A DNA stretch of 64,000 nucleotides from Flavobacterium johnsoniae. Its GTDB lineage: Bacteria > Bacteroidota > Bacteroidia > Flavobacteriales > Flavobacteriaceae. Below, piece by piece: positions 35,145-44,987 of this stretch (its first letter is position 1; every line of letters starts with the position of its first letter). The translations under genes were made by a program, and so were the position numbers. The stretch spans positions 124,001-188,000 of the forward strand of contig NZ_MLFK01000010.1 of the NCBI RefSeq assembly GCF_001879205.1, given 5' to 3'. Below the pieces are notes generated by a model. It made no database searches. It was given only the letters and a program-made list of their open reading frames with translations, and was not told where the DNA came from.

Positions 35145-36029
35145 TTAATTCTGAAAAATCTTTTTCAAATACGCCACATTCGCACCGTAATTGACTTTTA
35201 CATTATGTACCTGCGTTACGTCGCGTGAACGCTCTACAATCAGCCAGCCGCTCCATTTCATTTCATCAAGCGTTTTTTTGATTGCAGGCATATTGATTGC
35301 GGTGTCATTTTCCAGCCAGACTTTATCAGTATTTGAAGCGTGAATTTGTGCTAAATATTTCTTTCCTAAAATCTTTAATTCAGATACGATATCTCTTCCG
35401 TTATCAACCGCATTGGCAAAATTAAAAGAGCTTTTAATATATTTTGAATCGATCTCTTCTAAAAGTTTTTTCTCTTCTGTCGCGCTCAATGAAGTTTCAA
35501 TCGCAATAACGCCGCCAATTTTCCCGACTTGTTTTCCTGCCCACTGCAATCTCTTGATCACTTCTGGACGTAATTCTGGATTCTTAACCAAATCGGTTTG
35601 AGTTCCTAACGGAAGATAGGCCACCTTAACTTTCATGTTTTTCATGGCTTGAATACAATCTGTAATCATTGGCGTGATTTCTCTTGTGGCAAAAGACTGT
35701 GCATAAAATCCAGACATAGCAATAGAACTGATTCCAACGCCGGTTTCTTTCGATTTATCTAAGAATTTTTGTCTCTCAACTGGATCTCCTAATTTGCTGT
35801 CAAAAGTTGGTCGATTTCCTAAACCTCCCATGTCCAGTTCGATTCCGTCTGCTTTTATTTCAGCCGCCAAACCAAAAGCGCCTAGTTTTTGTCTTTTTAA
35901 AATCATCCAGTCGCAAACTGCTACTTTATATTTTTGCTTTTTATTGGAAGACTGAGCTGTTGCACAACTGTTGAATGTTGTTGATACTGCAACGAACATA
36001 GCAATTAATAAATGTTTATTATATATCAT
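35145..36029 (-). CDS. Exported sugar isomerase/epimerase-like TIM-barrel protein
   Basis: 294-residue protein of the xylose-isomerase-like TIM barrel superfamily (AP_endonuc_2 fold). Blocks: ADGIELDMGGLGNR, GISSIAMSGFYAQ, IAIETSLSATEEKKLLEE, LAQIHASNTDKVWLEND and SGWLIVERSRD supply the usual acidic metal ligands. It has an N-terminal signal with a Cys in NSCATAQ, so it is probably a lipoprotein, unlike most sugar-phosphate isomerases, which are cytoplasmic. It lies between a GH and a sialidase-like gene. It could isomerise or epimerise a released sugar in the periplasm; this is inference. Confidence 0.75.
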   Translation of the reverse strand: MIYNKHLLIAMFVAVSTTFNSCATAQSSNKKQKYKVAVCDWMILKRQKLGAFGLAAEIKADGIELDMGGLGNRPTFDSKLGDPVERQKFLDKSKETGVGISSIAMSGFYAQSFATREITPMITDCIQAMKNMKVKVAYLPLGTQTDLVKNPELRPEVIKRLQWAGKQVGKIGGVIAIETSLSATEEKKLLEEIDSKYIKSSFNFANAVDNGRDIVSELKILGKKYLAQIHASNTDKVWLENDTAINMPAIKKTLDEMKWSGWLIVERSRDVTQVHNVKVNYGANVAYLKKIFQN

Positions 36030-36041
36030 GTGTATATTTTT

Positions 36042-36116
36042 TTTGCCGCGAATTACACGAATTCACACTAATTTTTTAATCTTAATTCGTGGAAATTTGT
36101 GCAATTCGTGGCGAAA
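36042..36116. repeat. Inverted repeat of the CACGAATTNCACGAATT family
   Basis: Left arm 36042-36066 (GCCGCGAATTACACGAATTC) and right arm about 36085-36116 (TGTGCAATTCGTGGCGAAA) pair imperfectly. The right arm ends five bases from the upstream gene's stop at 36121. Same word family as 44988-45107, 49601-49688 and 55890-56058. Confidence 0.7.
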
Positions 36117-36120
36117 TATT

Positions 36121-37266
36121 TTACTCTTCTTCAGCCTTAACAGCCGTTACTACTTTTCCTTCTTCGCCAGGCCAGATTCCGTTTTTGATTGGAAGTGCTT
36201 TTAACTTAGTTGGATCGATTTTTACGTATTTCAGTTTTTCTCGTCTCCAAGTGTATACAATATGCACCATTCCATCAGTACTCTGAATCATTGATGGATA
36301 CGAATACTGGCTGATTTTTGAATCTTCTAAAACCAAAGCCGCTTTCCAGTTAATTCCGTCATCCGAAATCGAAACATTTAAAGGCGTTCTTGGACCTTTA
36401 GCTTCTTTTCCGGGAGGTAAAACGTGATTATAAACTAATAAATGTTTGCCGTTTTTAAGGGTTACGGCATCTGTTCCTGAGTTGTTATTTGGAAGTCCGA
36501 TTAATTCTACATCCGACCAGGTTTTTCCATTGTCTTTTGAGAAAGTGCTGAAAATAGCACGATTTCTGGTTCTTCCGATGGCCTGAATGCTTCCGCCTTT
36601 ATGAAATAAAATACTTGGCTGAATCGCATTTATTTTTTGTTTTCCTCTTGAAAGCGTATCGCCCATTATCCAGGTTTTTCCAAAATCAGGAGTTGATTCC
36701 ATACGAAGTCTCCAGCCATCACCTTCGATACTTGACGGACATAATAATGTTCCGTTGCTTAATAAAACCGGTTTGTTTTTGATTGGCCCTAAGAAACCAT
36801 CAGGCATTTTTTGTGCGTCAGACCAGGTTTTTCCGCCGTCAGATGAAGTTCTGATTACACCCCACCATTCTGATGGTTTTGGTCCAATTTTGTAGAAAAG
36901 CATTAAATCACCACCCGGAATTTGATACAAAACCGGATTCCATGTTGGTAATCTCGGGCCTTCTTTCATTACGCCGTCGGCAACTTTAACACCTTCACCC
37001 CATTTATCACTTCCTTTAGGTTTAATGCTTACATAAATACAAACATCAGGATGTCTTTCGTGCGTTCCTCCAAACCAAGATGAAACTAAATCTCCATTTG
37101 TCGCTTCGACAATTGTAACTGCATGGCAAGACGGATAAGGTGCTTTGTCGTATATAAATTCATCTACTAAAATACCTTCTTTCCATGTTTTTTTCTCTAA
37201 AGCAGATTTACAACTTCCTAAAAGGAACAGTCCAAACAAGACAAATGTCAATTTTATGATCTTCAT
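36121..37266 (-). CDS. Sialidase-like beta-propeller lipoprotein (BNR)
   Basis: 381-residue lipoprotein (lipobox LGSC) with a BNR/sialidase propeller. Asp-box repeats are seen in SSDGGKTWSDAQ, TPDFGKTWIMG, SKDNGKTWSDVE and SDDGINWKAA. The N-terminal blade has SSWFGGTHERHPDVCIYVS. It belongs to the BNR_2 group often annotated as exo-sialidase, but no FRIP-type GH33 signature is evident. In pectin the related sugars Kdo and Dha of rhamnogalacturonan II are possible targets; that is inference. An unproven TATTTTTG -7-like sequence lies upstream at 37328-37335. Confidence 0.75.
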   Translation of the reverse strand: MKIIKLTFVLFGLFLLGSCKSALEKKTWKEGILVDEFIYDKAPYPSCHAVTIVEATNGDLVSSWFGGTHERHPDVCIYVSIKPKGSDKWGEGVKVADGVMKEGPRLPTWNPVLYQIPGGDLMLFYKIGPKPSEWWGVIRTSSDGGKTWSDAQKMPDGFLGPIKNKPVLLSNGTLLCPSSIEGDGWRLRMESTPDFGKTWIMGDTLSRGKQKINAIQPSILFHKGGSIQAIGRTRNRAIFSTFSKDNGKTWSDVELIGLPNNNSGTDAVTLKNGKHLLVYNHVLPPGKEAKGPRTPLNVSISDDGINWKAALVLEDSKISQYSYPSMIQSTDGMVHIVYTWRREKLKYVKIDPTKLKALPIKNGIWPGEEGKVVTAVKAEEE

Positions 37267-37403
37267 TCTTAATTTTATTATGAATTAAAATTTTTCATTA
37301 TAAATACGTACCTAACATTTTTTTAGGCAAAAATATTTATTAAGTGTAAAAATAACACTAAAAAATTAAAAATCTATCCTGTACTGTCCCGAATTGTCTA
37401 AAA

Positions 37404-40160
37404 TTAACGCTTTACGGCGATAGCGTAAGATCCGGATGACAAATTCAGAACTAAATTGTTGTTTTCAATTTTATAAGAAGATGAAGATTGACTGCTTAAT
37501 TTTTGATTATCTATGGTGACATCAGAAGCGCTGGAAACCGGCAGATACACTAAGGCAGAACTGTTTGCCGGAATTGTAATTTTCCAGTCCAGTTTATTTT
37601 TAGTCTTTTTCCAATCACTTTTAATTAAACCGTAAATCGATTCGTAAGAAGCATTTACATAAGTCAATCCGGCATTAAAATCTGGTTTCATAATAATTTG
37701 TTTGAAACCCGGAGTTTCAGGATTGCTTTTGATTCCGGCCATATTTTCGTAATACCAAATCAATAAATCGCCCAAAAGCATTACGTGATTTTGCGAATTC
37801 ATAGCTGGATCTGCAGTATTTCCGTTCCAAAGTTCCCAAATGGTCGTTGCACCGTTTTCAACCATATAACCCCAGCTTGGATAGGTTTTGTTTGATGCTA
37901 ATTTGAAAGCCAAATCCCCGCGTCCGAAATTGGTTAACGTTCGCATTAAAAACTGCGTTCCGATAACTCCTGTGCTTACATGACCATTTTTAGTGACTTC
38001 AACCTCGTGCACCAGATTTTCAAATACTTTTTGCTGTAATTCTTCTGGAACCATTCCGAAAGTCAACGGCAAAAGATTGGCTGTTACAGTATTGTTAGCG
38101 TAATTGTTTTTTGATGCATTAAAATATTTCGAATTAAATGCTTTTTTGATTCTTGAAGCCAGATCCTCATAATGTGCAATATCTTTTTCAGCATTGGCAA
38201 TTACCGCAAACTTTTTCATCGTATTTAAAAGCTGATAGAAAAAGGCGCTTGAGATCAATTCTCCATCTGTTAAGCGAGCAGGATCTTTAGAACGAATTAA
38301 CTCTAATGATTCTGGCGGAACACACCAATCACCGTATTTATCTTTAGTCATGATGTCATCAACCAAATAATTTTCTTCCATATAATCCATCCATTTTTTC
38401 ATAGACGGATATTGTTTTTCAATTACCTTTTTATCTCCAAACTGTTGATACAGCATATCAGCAACCGTAATATAGGTTCCCGGCCAAGTTACATTATCAC
38501 CGTAATAACGCCAGAAAGCTGGTGCAACATCTGGAATTCCGCCATCAATAGTCTGTGCGTTTTTAATATCGTCGAGCCATTTTGCATACAAAGTCTGATT
38601 ATCGAATAAAAAACTTTCTCCGTAAGCACCTGTTGTTCTGTCTCCCAACCAAGGCTGACGCTCGTTTCGTTGCGGACAATCGATTGGCATTCCTTTATAA
38701 TTTCCGCTGATTCCCCACCACGCATTCTTAAAAATCTGATTCATTATCGGGTTTGAAGAATCAAAAGTTCCTGTTGTAGCGATATCATCATAAACGACTT
38801 TTCCAACAAAATTCTCTATACTTGGTTTGGTTTTAAAACCTGAAATTTCAACAAATCTAAAACCATGAAAAATAAAACGAGGTTCCCAGACTTCTTCTCC
38901 TTCACCTTTTAAAGTATAGATGTCGGTGGTTTTAGCATCGCGAAGATTGGCAATATATAACGAACCATCCGGCTGTAAAGATTCTGCAAACTTCATCGTG
39001 ATTTTCTCCCCCGCATTTCCTTTCACTTTCAATTGCAGCCAGCCTACCATGTTCTGTCCCATATCTAAGATATAAGTTCCTTTTGGTGTCTGTTTGATTG
39101 AAATAGGTTTTACTTCGCGTTTAATTTTCATATTCGCCGACATCTGTCCTTCATAAAATCCGCCTGGTTCCTGAACATATTCTGCCGAAAGCCATTTTTT
39201 ATCATCAAAATTAATGATGTTCCAGCCTTTCATTTCTTTACGGGCATCGTATTCTTCTCCGTCGTATTCGTTGTTTGATAAAATTGGTCCGTCAGTTGTA
39301 ATTTTCCAGGTATCGTCTGTGCGAATAACGTCTTTACTTCCATCGGTATATTCTACAAACAACTGTAAAGCCATTTTCGGATACCCAAAAGTTTTGATTT
39401 TATAAGGTTTATAATCCTGACGCATCGTAAAAAAACGTCCGTTTCCTAAAATCGTCCCTAATGCATTTTTACCTTCCTTCAAGTGCGAAGTAACATCAAA
39501 AACATTGTATTTCACATTCTTCGTGTAATCCGTAGGAACGGGAGCCAAAACCTGATCGCCAATTTTATTTCCGTTAATGTACAGCTCGTACAAACCCATT
39601 CCCATGATATAAACTTTGGCATTTTTAACTTTCTTTTTTAAGTCAATTTCTTTTCTTAAATATCTGGCTGATAATCGAGAATACTGCGAAATGCTATCGC
39701 CTGGAGAAGTTTTTTCATACCCAATCCAACGCGTCGATTTCCAGTCGGCATAAGTCAAAATCCCGATGCTGAAATGAGCCGGTTCTACTGATTTTACTTC
39801 CCCTTTATTGGTGAAAATAATTACTTTCCAGTAAACGTCTTGTCTGTCTCTTAGCTTTTTTCCATTGTAAATTACGTTTACAGATTCATCACTTTGTACT
39901 TTTCCGCTATCCCATAAATCAGTGTTTTCAGCGTTTAGTTTCTCTAACGTTGAAGCAGCTAAAATTTGAAAATGGGTTTGTTTGACATCATTTACGTTTG
40001 CTTTTATTTTCCAGCTCAATCTTGGCTGTAAAACATCAATTCCTTCCGGATTGGTCAGCATTTCGCATTTTAAATCCACAACACTGATATTATTTTGGGC
40101 TTTCGCCGAAAGTGTAAAAAGTGAGATTATTATGGTTAGATGTAAAAAAAACTTTTTCAT
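37404..40160 (-). CDS. GH78 alpha-L-rhamnosidase (first)
   Basis: Exported 918-residue inverting alpha-L-rhamnosidase. After a signal peptide (LHLTIIISLFTLSAKA) come the N-terminal beta domains (ECRL-type start NISVVDLKCEMLTNPEGID, MGLYELYINGNKIGD), the rhamnosidase domain (YILDMGQNMVGWLQL), the (alpha/alpha)6 barrel from about 480, and a C-terminal beta domain. The catalytic acid region is DCPQRNERQPWLGD near residue 493 and the base region is TIWELWNG near 775. It would remove rhamnose from rhamnogalacturonan fragments or side chains. The 79-base gap to the next gene upstream has no inverted repeat. Confidence 0.93.
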   Translation of the reverse strand: MKKFFLHLTIIISLFTLSAKAQNNISVVDLKCEMLTNPEGIDVLQPRLSWKIKANVNDVKQTHFQILAASTLEKLNAENTDLWDSGKVQSDESVNVIYNGKKLRDRQDVYWKVIIFTNKGEVKSVEPAHFSIGILTYADWKSTRWIGYEKTSPGDSISQYSRLSARYLRKEIDLKKKVKNAKVYIMGMGLYELYINGNKIGDQVLAPVPTDYTKNVKYNVFDVTSHLKEGKNALGTILGNGRFFTMRQDYKPYKIKTFGYPKMALQLFVEYTDGSKDVIRTDDTWKITTDGPILSNNEYDGEEYDARKEMKGWNIINFDDKKWLSAEYVQEPGGFYEGQMSANMKIKREVKPISIKQTPKGTYILDMGQNMVGWLQLKVKGNAGEKITMKFAESLQPDGSLYIANLRDAKTTDIYTLKGEGEEVWEPRFIFHGFRFVEISGFKTKPSIENFVGKVVYDDIATTGTFDSSNPIMNQIFKNAWWGISGNYKGMPIDCPQRNERQPWLGDRTTGAYGESFLFDNQTLYAKWLDDIKNAQTIDGGIPDVAPAFWRYYGDNVTWPGTYITVADMLYQQFGDKKVIEKQYPSMKKWMDYMEENYLVDDIMTKDKYGDWCVPPESLELIRSKDPARLTDGELISSAFFYQLLNTMKKFAVIANAEKDIAHYEDLASRIKKAFNSKYFNASKNNYANNTVTANLLPLTFGMVPEELQQKVFENLVHEVEVTKNGHVSTGVIGTQFLMRTLTNFGRGDLAFKLASNKTYPSWGYMVENGATTIWELWNGNTADPAMNSQNHVMLLGDLLIWYYENMAGIKSNPETPGFKQIIMKPDFNAGLTYVNASYESIYGLIKSDWKKTKNKLDWKITIPANSSALVYLPVSSASDVTIDNQKLSSQSSSSYKIENNNLVLNLSSGSYAIAVKR

Positions 40161-40239
40161 GATTTTATTTTAAACTGCTATTTTTTATGTTCCGAAGACT
40201 GGTATATTTAGTAATCAAGCTAATTGAAACTGTCACATT

Positions 40240-40842
40240 TTATAGAGAATAGACATTACCATATCTCCCTCTGATTTTATCCATTAAACTTAAATCTTTA
40301 ACTTGAATATTCCTTCCCGTTAGCATCTTGTGCGCGTTCCAGCGAATTTTCCAATTGGTATCTTTTGTTTTCTCTCTTAGTTTTGAAATAACCGACTGTT
40401 TAATTCCTAAACCATCAAAATCCAGCCAATATTCTAATAACGACAACGAATTAAATCGAATTTGCAATTTTTGATTATCAAGCTCTTTAACCAAAATTTC
40501 TCTAACCTTTTCTGCATCTAAAGAATTCGTTTCATCAACTGTAATATTCTCTAAAAGAGGATAAAGCTTCTCCATTTTATTTTGATTGATGGCGATTTCA
40601 AAAACCCTGATAAATTCTTTGGTTAAAAAATCATTCCAAAAACTATAATTTTCGCATTCAGACAAAGAATAATAGATTAGACTAATTTTATCTGTTTCTG
40701 AAAAAAGCTTTTCTTCACAGAAACTTTTTAATTCTTCAACATTGTTTCTGCATATTTTTTCTGTAGCTGCTTCTACTTTTTCTGATGCATCAAAATCCAG
40801 ATTCGAATATTCTTCATAACCCATTATAGAATCAAATACCAT
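40240..40842 (-). CDS. Cytoplasmic HEAT-like helical protein
   Basis: 200-residue acidic, all-helical protein without signal peptide. The region from about 110 (EILVKELDNQKLQIRFNSLS and VISKLREKTKDTNWKIRWNA) looks like two HEAT repeats. I recognise no family function. It lies within the PUL, 13 bases after the MGH1-like gene and 79 bases before GH78, so it is co-transcribed, yet it is the only clearly cytoplasmic protein among exported enzymes. It may be a passenger gene. Confidence 0.65.
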   Translation of the reverse strand: MVFDSIMGYEEYSNLDFDASEKVEAATEKICRNNVEELKSFCEEKLFSETDKISLIYYSLSECENYSFWNDFLTKEFIRVFEIAINQNKMEKLYPLLENITVDETNSLDAEKVREILVKELDNQKLQIRFNSLSLLEYWLDFDGLGIKQSVISKLREKTKDTNWKIRWNAHKMLTGRNIQVKDLSLMDKIRGRYGNVYSL

Positions 40843-40855
40843 ATTGTTTTTTTAT

Positions 40856-42421
40856 TTAATTGGAAACCAACTTCTCCAATCTCTCAGAAAAAGCAATTTC
40901 TTTTCCGTTTTTAAAGATCCTGAAACCTTTTCCTTTTTTATATTTTTCTCCAGTTTTATCCCAAAGAATCGTAATAATATTGCCGTGATACAAAACATTA
41001 TCCATACAAAACCAATCCCATTTTTCCTGCGGAATCAATGGATTCACTTCTATCTTTTCATCTGCTCTCGGACGCAAACCAACCAATCCTGTAATCATCA
41101 AATCGTTAAAAGTCGAGTGATTGTAATAACGGCTTCTTTCTCTGTCTCCCATTAGCCAATAACCTGTTGTTTCGTCTAAATACTCGCCAAGATAAGGCTT
41201 CCCTCTGTAATATTGTGACTGAACGTACAAATCCATTTGTTTGAAATAATCCGTTTTAGCCACAAAATTCTGATCATAATTATTCAAAACATTCGCTAAA
41301 GCCGTCAAAGTCTGCGAACTTGCAAATGGCCAAATGGCTCCGTCCCACTCGCAGGTTCCGGTTCCGTGAGTTCTAAAACGCGGACTTCTTCTTTCTGCGG
41401 TTGTCAAACCAAACGGCGCCGAAAATCCTTTTTCGTCCTTAATTTGTTCCCATGCTTTTTCAAAACCTTTTCCTTTTTCTGGAAGATTAAAATACCACGG
41501 AATAAATCCAATCGCTTCTCTAACCTGCGCTAATGTATCTTTTTCTGTTAAAGTTTCAAAAAAATCGCTTTTAGCATTCCACAATTTGGTTTCTACTAAT
41601 TGCTGTAAAACATCCGCTTTCGCTTTAAATTTTGTTTCCGCTTCCTTATCGCCTTTCATGGCTGCCATTTTAGAAATCGCCACAGCGTTACCATACATAT
41701 AACTGTTAATCGTTGGTCTTGCATTTTGCACTTTACGCCCGCCGCTTAAAGATTCTTCCATTCCATCTTTTACATCGTGCTGCCAAAACAAACCATCCTT
41801 GCGCTGACGGTCTTTTTCCCAAACGGCATAATCTGTAACCATGTCTGGATACAGATTCAATAAGAATTTTTCGTCCTTATTTACCAAATAACGATTGTAC
41901 AAAGCATCGGCTGTCCAACTACTGAATTTATACAATTTGTTCATCGGTTTTCCATCATTTCCCCGGTACCAAATTTTCACATCCTGCTCAATATACTGCG
42001 GATCATGCACCCATCGAAATTCATTAATGTGATGCCCCAAAGCACAGCTGATCATGTTGTATTTATCTGCATACGAACGATCTACCAAAAACTCGGTAAT
42101 CGCAAATCCCTGTGGTGTTTTTTTAATATGCTTTCTCGCACTCCACCAACGGAAATAGTAAATCTCCTCAAAATTCTGCTGCGGACATTCAAACAACGGA
42201 ATATTCTTTTCCATCCACGCCCACGCACTGTCATTCGGAATCGCAAATTTCAAATTTTCATCTTCCATCGTGTTGAAATAATCAACATAATGTTTGAAGT
42301 TTTTTTCTTTTAAAATAACCGCTTTCCCTTTTTGAGAATGCCCTGCACCCGATTTACAGCTTGTATTTAAAGCTATTAAAACTGAAAGCGCTATTATTTT
42401 GTATTTAAGATTTGTCAACAT
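40856..42421 (-). CDS. MGH1-like (alpha/alpha)6 glycoside hydrolase, lipoprotein
   Basis: 521-residue lipoprotein (lipobox LNTSC) with an (alpha/alpha)6 toroid of the MGH1/GH63/GH37-like group. Visible blocks are EIYYFRWWSARKHI, CALGHHINEFRWVHD, WQHDVKDGMEESLSGG (acidic candidates), NAYMYG-type NSYMYGNAVAISKMA, CEWDGAIWPFASSQTL and NHSTFNDLMITGLVGLRP. The final 70 residues form a small beta domain. Family and substrate are not resolved. In the pectin PUL it probably removes a terminal sugar from side chains. Gene spacing of 13 bases to the HEAT-like gene shows tight coupling. Confidence 0.75.
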   Translation of the reverse strand: MLTNLKYKIIALSVLIALNTSCKSGAGHSQKGKAVILKEKNFKHYVDYFNTMEDENLKFAIPNDSAWAWMEKNIPLFECPQQNFEEIYYFRWWSARKHIKKTPQGFAITEFLVDRSYADKYNMISCALGHHINEFRWVHDPQYIEQDVKIWYRGNDGKPMNKLYKFSSWTADALYNRYLVNKDEKFLLNLYPDMVTDYAVWEKDRQRKDGLFWQHDVKDGMEESLSGGRKVQNARPTINSYMYGNAVAISKMAAMKGDKEAETKFKAKADVLQQLVETKLWNAKSDFFETLTEKDTLAQVREAIGFIPWYFNLPEKGKGFEKAWEQIKDEKGFSAPFGLTTAERRSPRFRTHGTGTCEWDGAIWPFASSQTLTALANVLNNYDQNFVAKTDYFKQMDLYVQSQYYRGKPYLGEYLDETTGYWLMGDRERSRYYNHSTFNDLMITGLVGLRPRADEKIEVNPLIPQEKWDWFCMDNVLYHGNIITILWDKTGEKYKKGKGFRIFKNGKEIAFSERLEKLVSN

Positions 42422-42443
42422 TAAATCAATCTTTAAAAGAGTT

Positions 42444-42511
42444 AAACCATATAAGTGCTATAAGTTCAGTTAAGTTTTACTTTATATTTTCTTCTATCAC
42501 TTATATGGTTT
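42444..42511. repeat. Inverted repeat of the AACCATATAAGTG family
   Basis: AAACCATATAAGTG (42444-42457) pairs perfectly with CACTTATATGGTTT (42498-42511). It starts 11 bases after the GH95 stop and fills the gap to the MGH1-like gene. Same word family as 28326-28395 and 59254-59276. Confidence 0.75.
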
Positions 42512-42521
42512 TTAAATATAT

Positions 42522-44972
42522 TTAATTCCCCGTAAAAGTATACGTCTGCCCTGCTTTCATATTTACATCGTAAATAGTATAATTTGGCAGTTTTACTTTT
42601 CCTAATTTCGCCTGATCAGAAATAATCGGTTTCTTTACTTCAACATCATAAAAAAGCGGACTTGGATTTTTGCCTTTTGCTTTTTTAAGCGAATTTCCTT
42701 TTAAAGTATTTTCTACTTTCAATCTACAGTTTCCTCCAATTTTGGAGTAGATTTTCAACTCCGAAACCTTATTGTTTTTCCAAGTCATATCAATTACAAA
42801 TCCGCCTCTGGCCACCAGACCTTTTATGCTTCCTTCTTTCCAAACGCTTGGTAAAGCCGGTAATAAATGTATTGCATCTTCCTGACTCTGCATTAACATT
42901 TCTGCAAAACCGGCTGTGCATCCAAAGTTACCATCAATTTGAAACGGCTGATGTGCATCTAACATATTCGGATACGTTCCGCCACCTTTTCTTTGGTCGG
43001 CTGTTACCAAATGCAATTGATCCTGAATTAATTTATAAGCGTGATTTCCGTCTAAAAGTCTCGCCCATAAATTTACTTTCCATCCCATCGACCAGCCTGT
43101 CGATTCGTCTGTTCTGTAAATCAAAGATTGCTTGGCTGCTTCAAACAATTCAGGCGTTTTAATTGCCGAAATCTGATTACTCGGATACAATCCGTATAAA
43201 TGCGAAACGTGTCGGTGATTGTCTTTTGGATTATCCCAATCATCCTGCCATTCTTGTAACTGACTGTGTTTTCCAACCTTCATTGGAGGCATTTTAGCCA
43301 AAGCATCACTTACTTTTTTCACATAAGCTGGATCCGGAGAAACCAAAGCCGAAGCTTCAATAACATGCGTAAACAAATCAAAAATCAGCTGATTGTCCAT
43401 TGTAGTTCCAGAAGCAATTGTTGCTTTTCCTGTTCCACCCGCGTGTGTGTTTTCAGGTGAACTTGAAGGAACAACTACCAAATATTTTGTATTCGGATCG
43501 CTCACCATAAAATCAAGGAAGAAATCTGCCGCGCCTTTCATAATTGGATAAATTTCTGCCAAATATTTTTTATCACCTGTGTATAAATATCTTTCCCATA
43601 AATCCTGACAAACCCATGCACCGCCTGTCGGCCACATTCCTGATGCAGCAGAATCTACCGGAGCCGTTACACGCCAGATATCGGTATTGTGGTGCAAAAC
43701 CCAACCGCTGGCATTGTACATCATTTTCGCAGTTTCTGCGCCCGTAACACTTAATTCTTTTGCCATTTGTACAAAAGGCTCGTGCATTTCCTGAAGATTG
43801 GTTACCTGTGCAGGCCAATAATTCATTTCGGCATTGATGTTTGTCGTGTATTTACTATCCCAGGGCGGCGTCACCATATCATTCCAAATTCCCTGCAAAT
43901 TCGCTGGCTGACCACCTGGCTGTGAACTCGAAATTAAAAGATAACGTCCAAACTGAAAATACAAAGCTGCCAATTGCGGATCAAATTGTTTCGAGAAGTC
44001 GCGAATTCTTTCGTTTGTTGGTTGCTTCACTAAATCATTCGAACCTAAATTTAAAGAAACTCTGTTGAAGAATTTTTGGTAAAAATCAACGTGGGCTTTC
44101 TTTATCGTTTCAAAATCTTTTGCTTCGGCTTTAGCCAAATAGTCTTTGCTTTTGGCGATTTCGTCACCCGATATATCCTGATAGTTTTTAAAATTAGTTG
44201 CAATCGAAATATATAAGGTTACTTCATCGGCTTTGTTAATGCTTAAGATTCCGTTACTAGCGTTAACTTCGCCGCCTTTATTTTTAGCAGTTAAACGCCC
44301 CTGAAATTTTACTTTTCCTTTTACACCTTCAAAATTAGTTCCTAAACCCGAAAGTATAATTTGGTTTCCTTCTGTCGAAGCCACTGTTTTATCAATCGGA
44401 CTGTTCATGAAAACATTGCAGGTAATCTGTCCCGGCTGACTCGCCGAAAGTTTCACCACAATAACCTGATCTGAAAATGCGGTTAGAATTTCTCTTGTAA
44501 ATTCGACACCATTTACCTTGTATTTTACTTTTGCGGTTGCGTTGCTGATATCTAAATCACGGTAATAATCGGTATATTTTTGATGTCCTGCAAAGGAAAT
44601 ATAAACGCTTCCAAAAGTTTGGTACGGCATTCCGTCATTGGTTTGCGACATGATATCTCTTGTTGCCAAATCCTGTGCTTCATCAAATTTTCCGTCAAAA
44701 ATAAGCTGTCTTACTTTTGGCAAAGCTTCAATTGATTTGGAATGTGCATTGCTGTTTGGAGAACCCGCCCAAATGGTTTCTTCATTCAATTGCAAACGCT
44801 CCACCGCCGGATCACCAAAAACCATCGCCCCCAAACGTCCGTTTCCTAATGGCAACGCTTCGTTCCAGATTGTAGCCGGTTTATCGTACCATAATTTGAG
44901 ATCGCTTTGAGCTGTTGCTGTAAGCGAAAAAATTCCGAGACAGATTGCTGTAATTTTACTTTTTAATTTCAT
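42522..44972 (-). CDS. GH95 glycoside hydrolase (alpha-L-fucosidase/alpha-L-galactosidase)
   Basis: Exported 816-residue inverting enzyme. The N-terminal super-beta-sandwich begins LWYDKPATIWNEALPLGNGR; the (alpha/alpha)6 catalytic domain starts near 300. Catalytic-type residues: the Asn pair in TTNINAEMNYWPA (about 377), Glu in SSSPENTHAG (about 506), and Asp in QIDGNFGCTAGFAEML (about 679). GH95 enzymes take alpha-L-fucose or alpha-L-galactose; both occur in rhamnogalacturonan II, where a GH95 alpha-L-galactosidase acts in B. thetaiotaomicron. Which one applies here cannot be told from the motifs I can see. Confidence 0.92.
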   Translation of the reverse strand: MKLKSKITAICLGIFSLTATAQSDLKLWYDKPATIWNEALPLGNGRLGAMVFGDPAVERLQLNEETIWAGSPNSNAHSKSIEALPKVRQLIFDGKFDEAQDLATRDIMSQTNDGMPYQTFGSVYISFAGHQKYTDYYRDLDISNATAKVKYKVNGVEFTREILTAFSDQVIVVKLSASQPGQITCNVFMNSPIDKTVASTEGNQIILSGLGTNFEGVKGKVKFQGRLTAKNKGGEVNASNGILSINKADEVTLYISIATNFKNYQDISGDEIAKSKDYLAKAEAKDFETIKKAHVDFYQKFFNRVSLNLGSNDLVKQPTNERIRDFSKQFDPQLAALYFQFGRYLLISSSQPGGQPANLQGIWNDMVTPPWDSKYTTNINAEMNYWPAQVTNLQEMHEPFVQMAKELSVTGAETAKMMYNASGWVLHHNTDIWRVTAPVDSAASGMWPTGGAWVCQDLWERYLYTGDKKYLAEIYPIMKGAADFFLDFMVSDPNTKYLVVVPSSSPENTHAGGTGKATIASGTTMDNQLIFDLFTHVIEASALVSPDPAYVKKVSDALAKMPPMKVGKHSQLQEWQDDWDNPKDNHRHVSHLYGLYPSNQISAIKTPELFEAAKQSLIYRTDESTGWSMGWKVNLWARLLDGNHAYKLIQDQLHLVTADQRKGGGTYPNMLDAHQPFQIDGNFGCTAGFAEMLMQSQEDAIHLLPALPSVWKEGSIKGLVARGGFVIDMTWKNNKVSELKIYSKIGGNCRLKVENTLKGNSLKKAKGKNPSPLFYDVEVKKPIISDQAKLGKVKLPNYTIYDVNMKAGQTYTFTGN

Positions 44973-44987
44973 AGTATATTTTTTTTC

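Noticed and set aside
36121-37266. Calling this protein a true sialic-acid sialidase.
   Set aside because: It has Asp boxes but no clear GH33 FRIP signature, and nothing in the locus concerns sialic acid.
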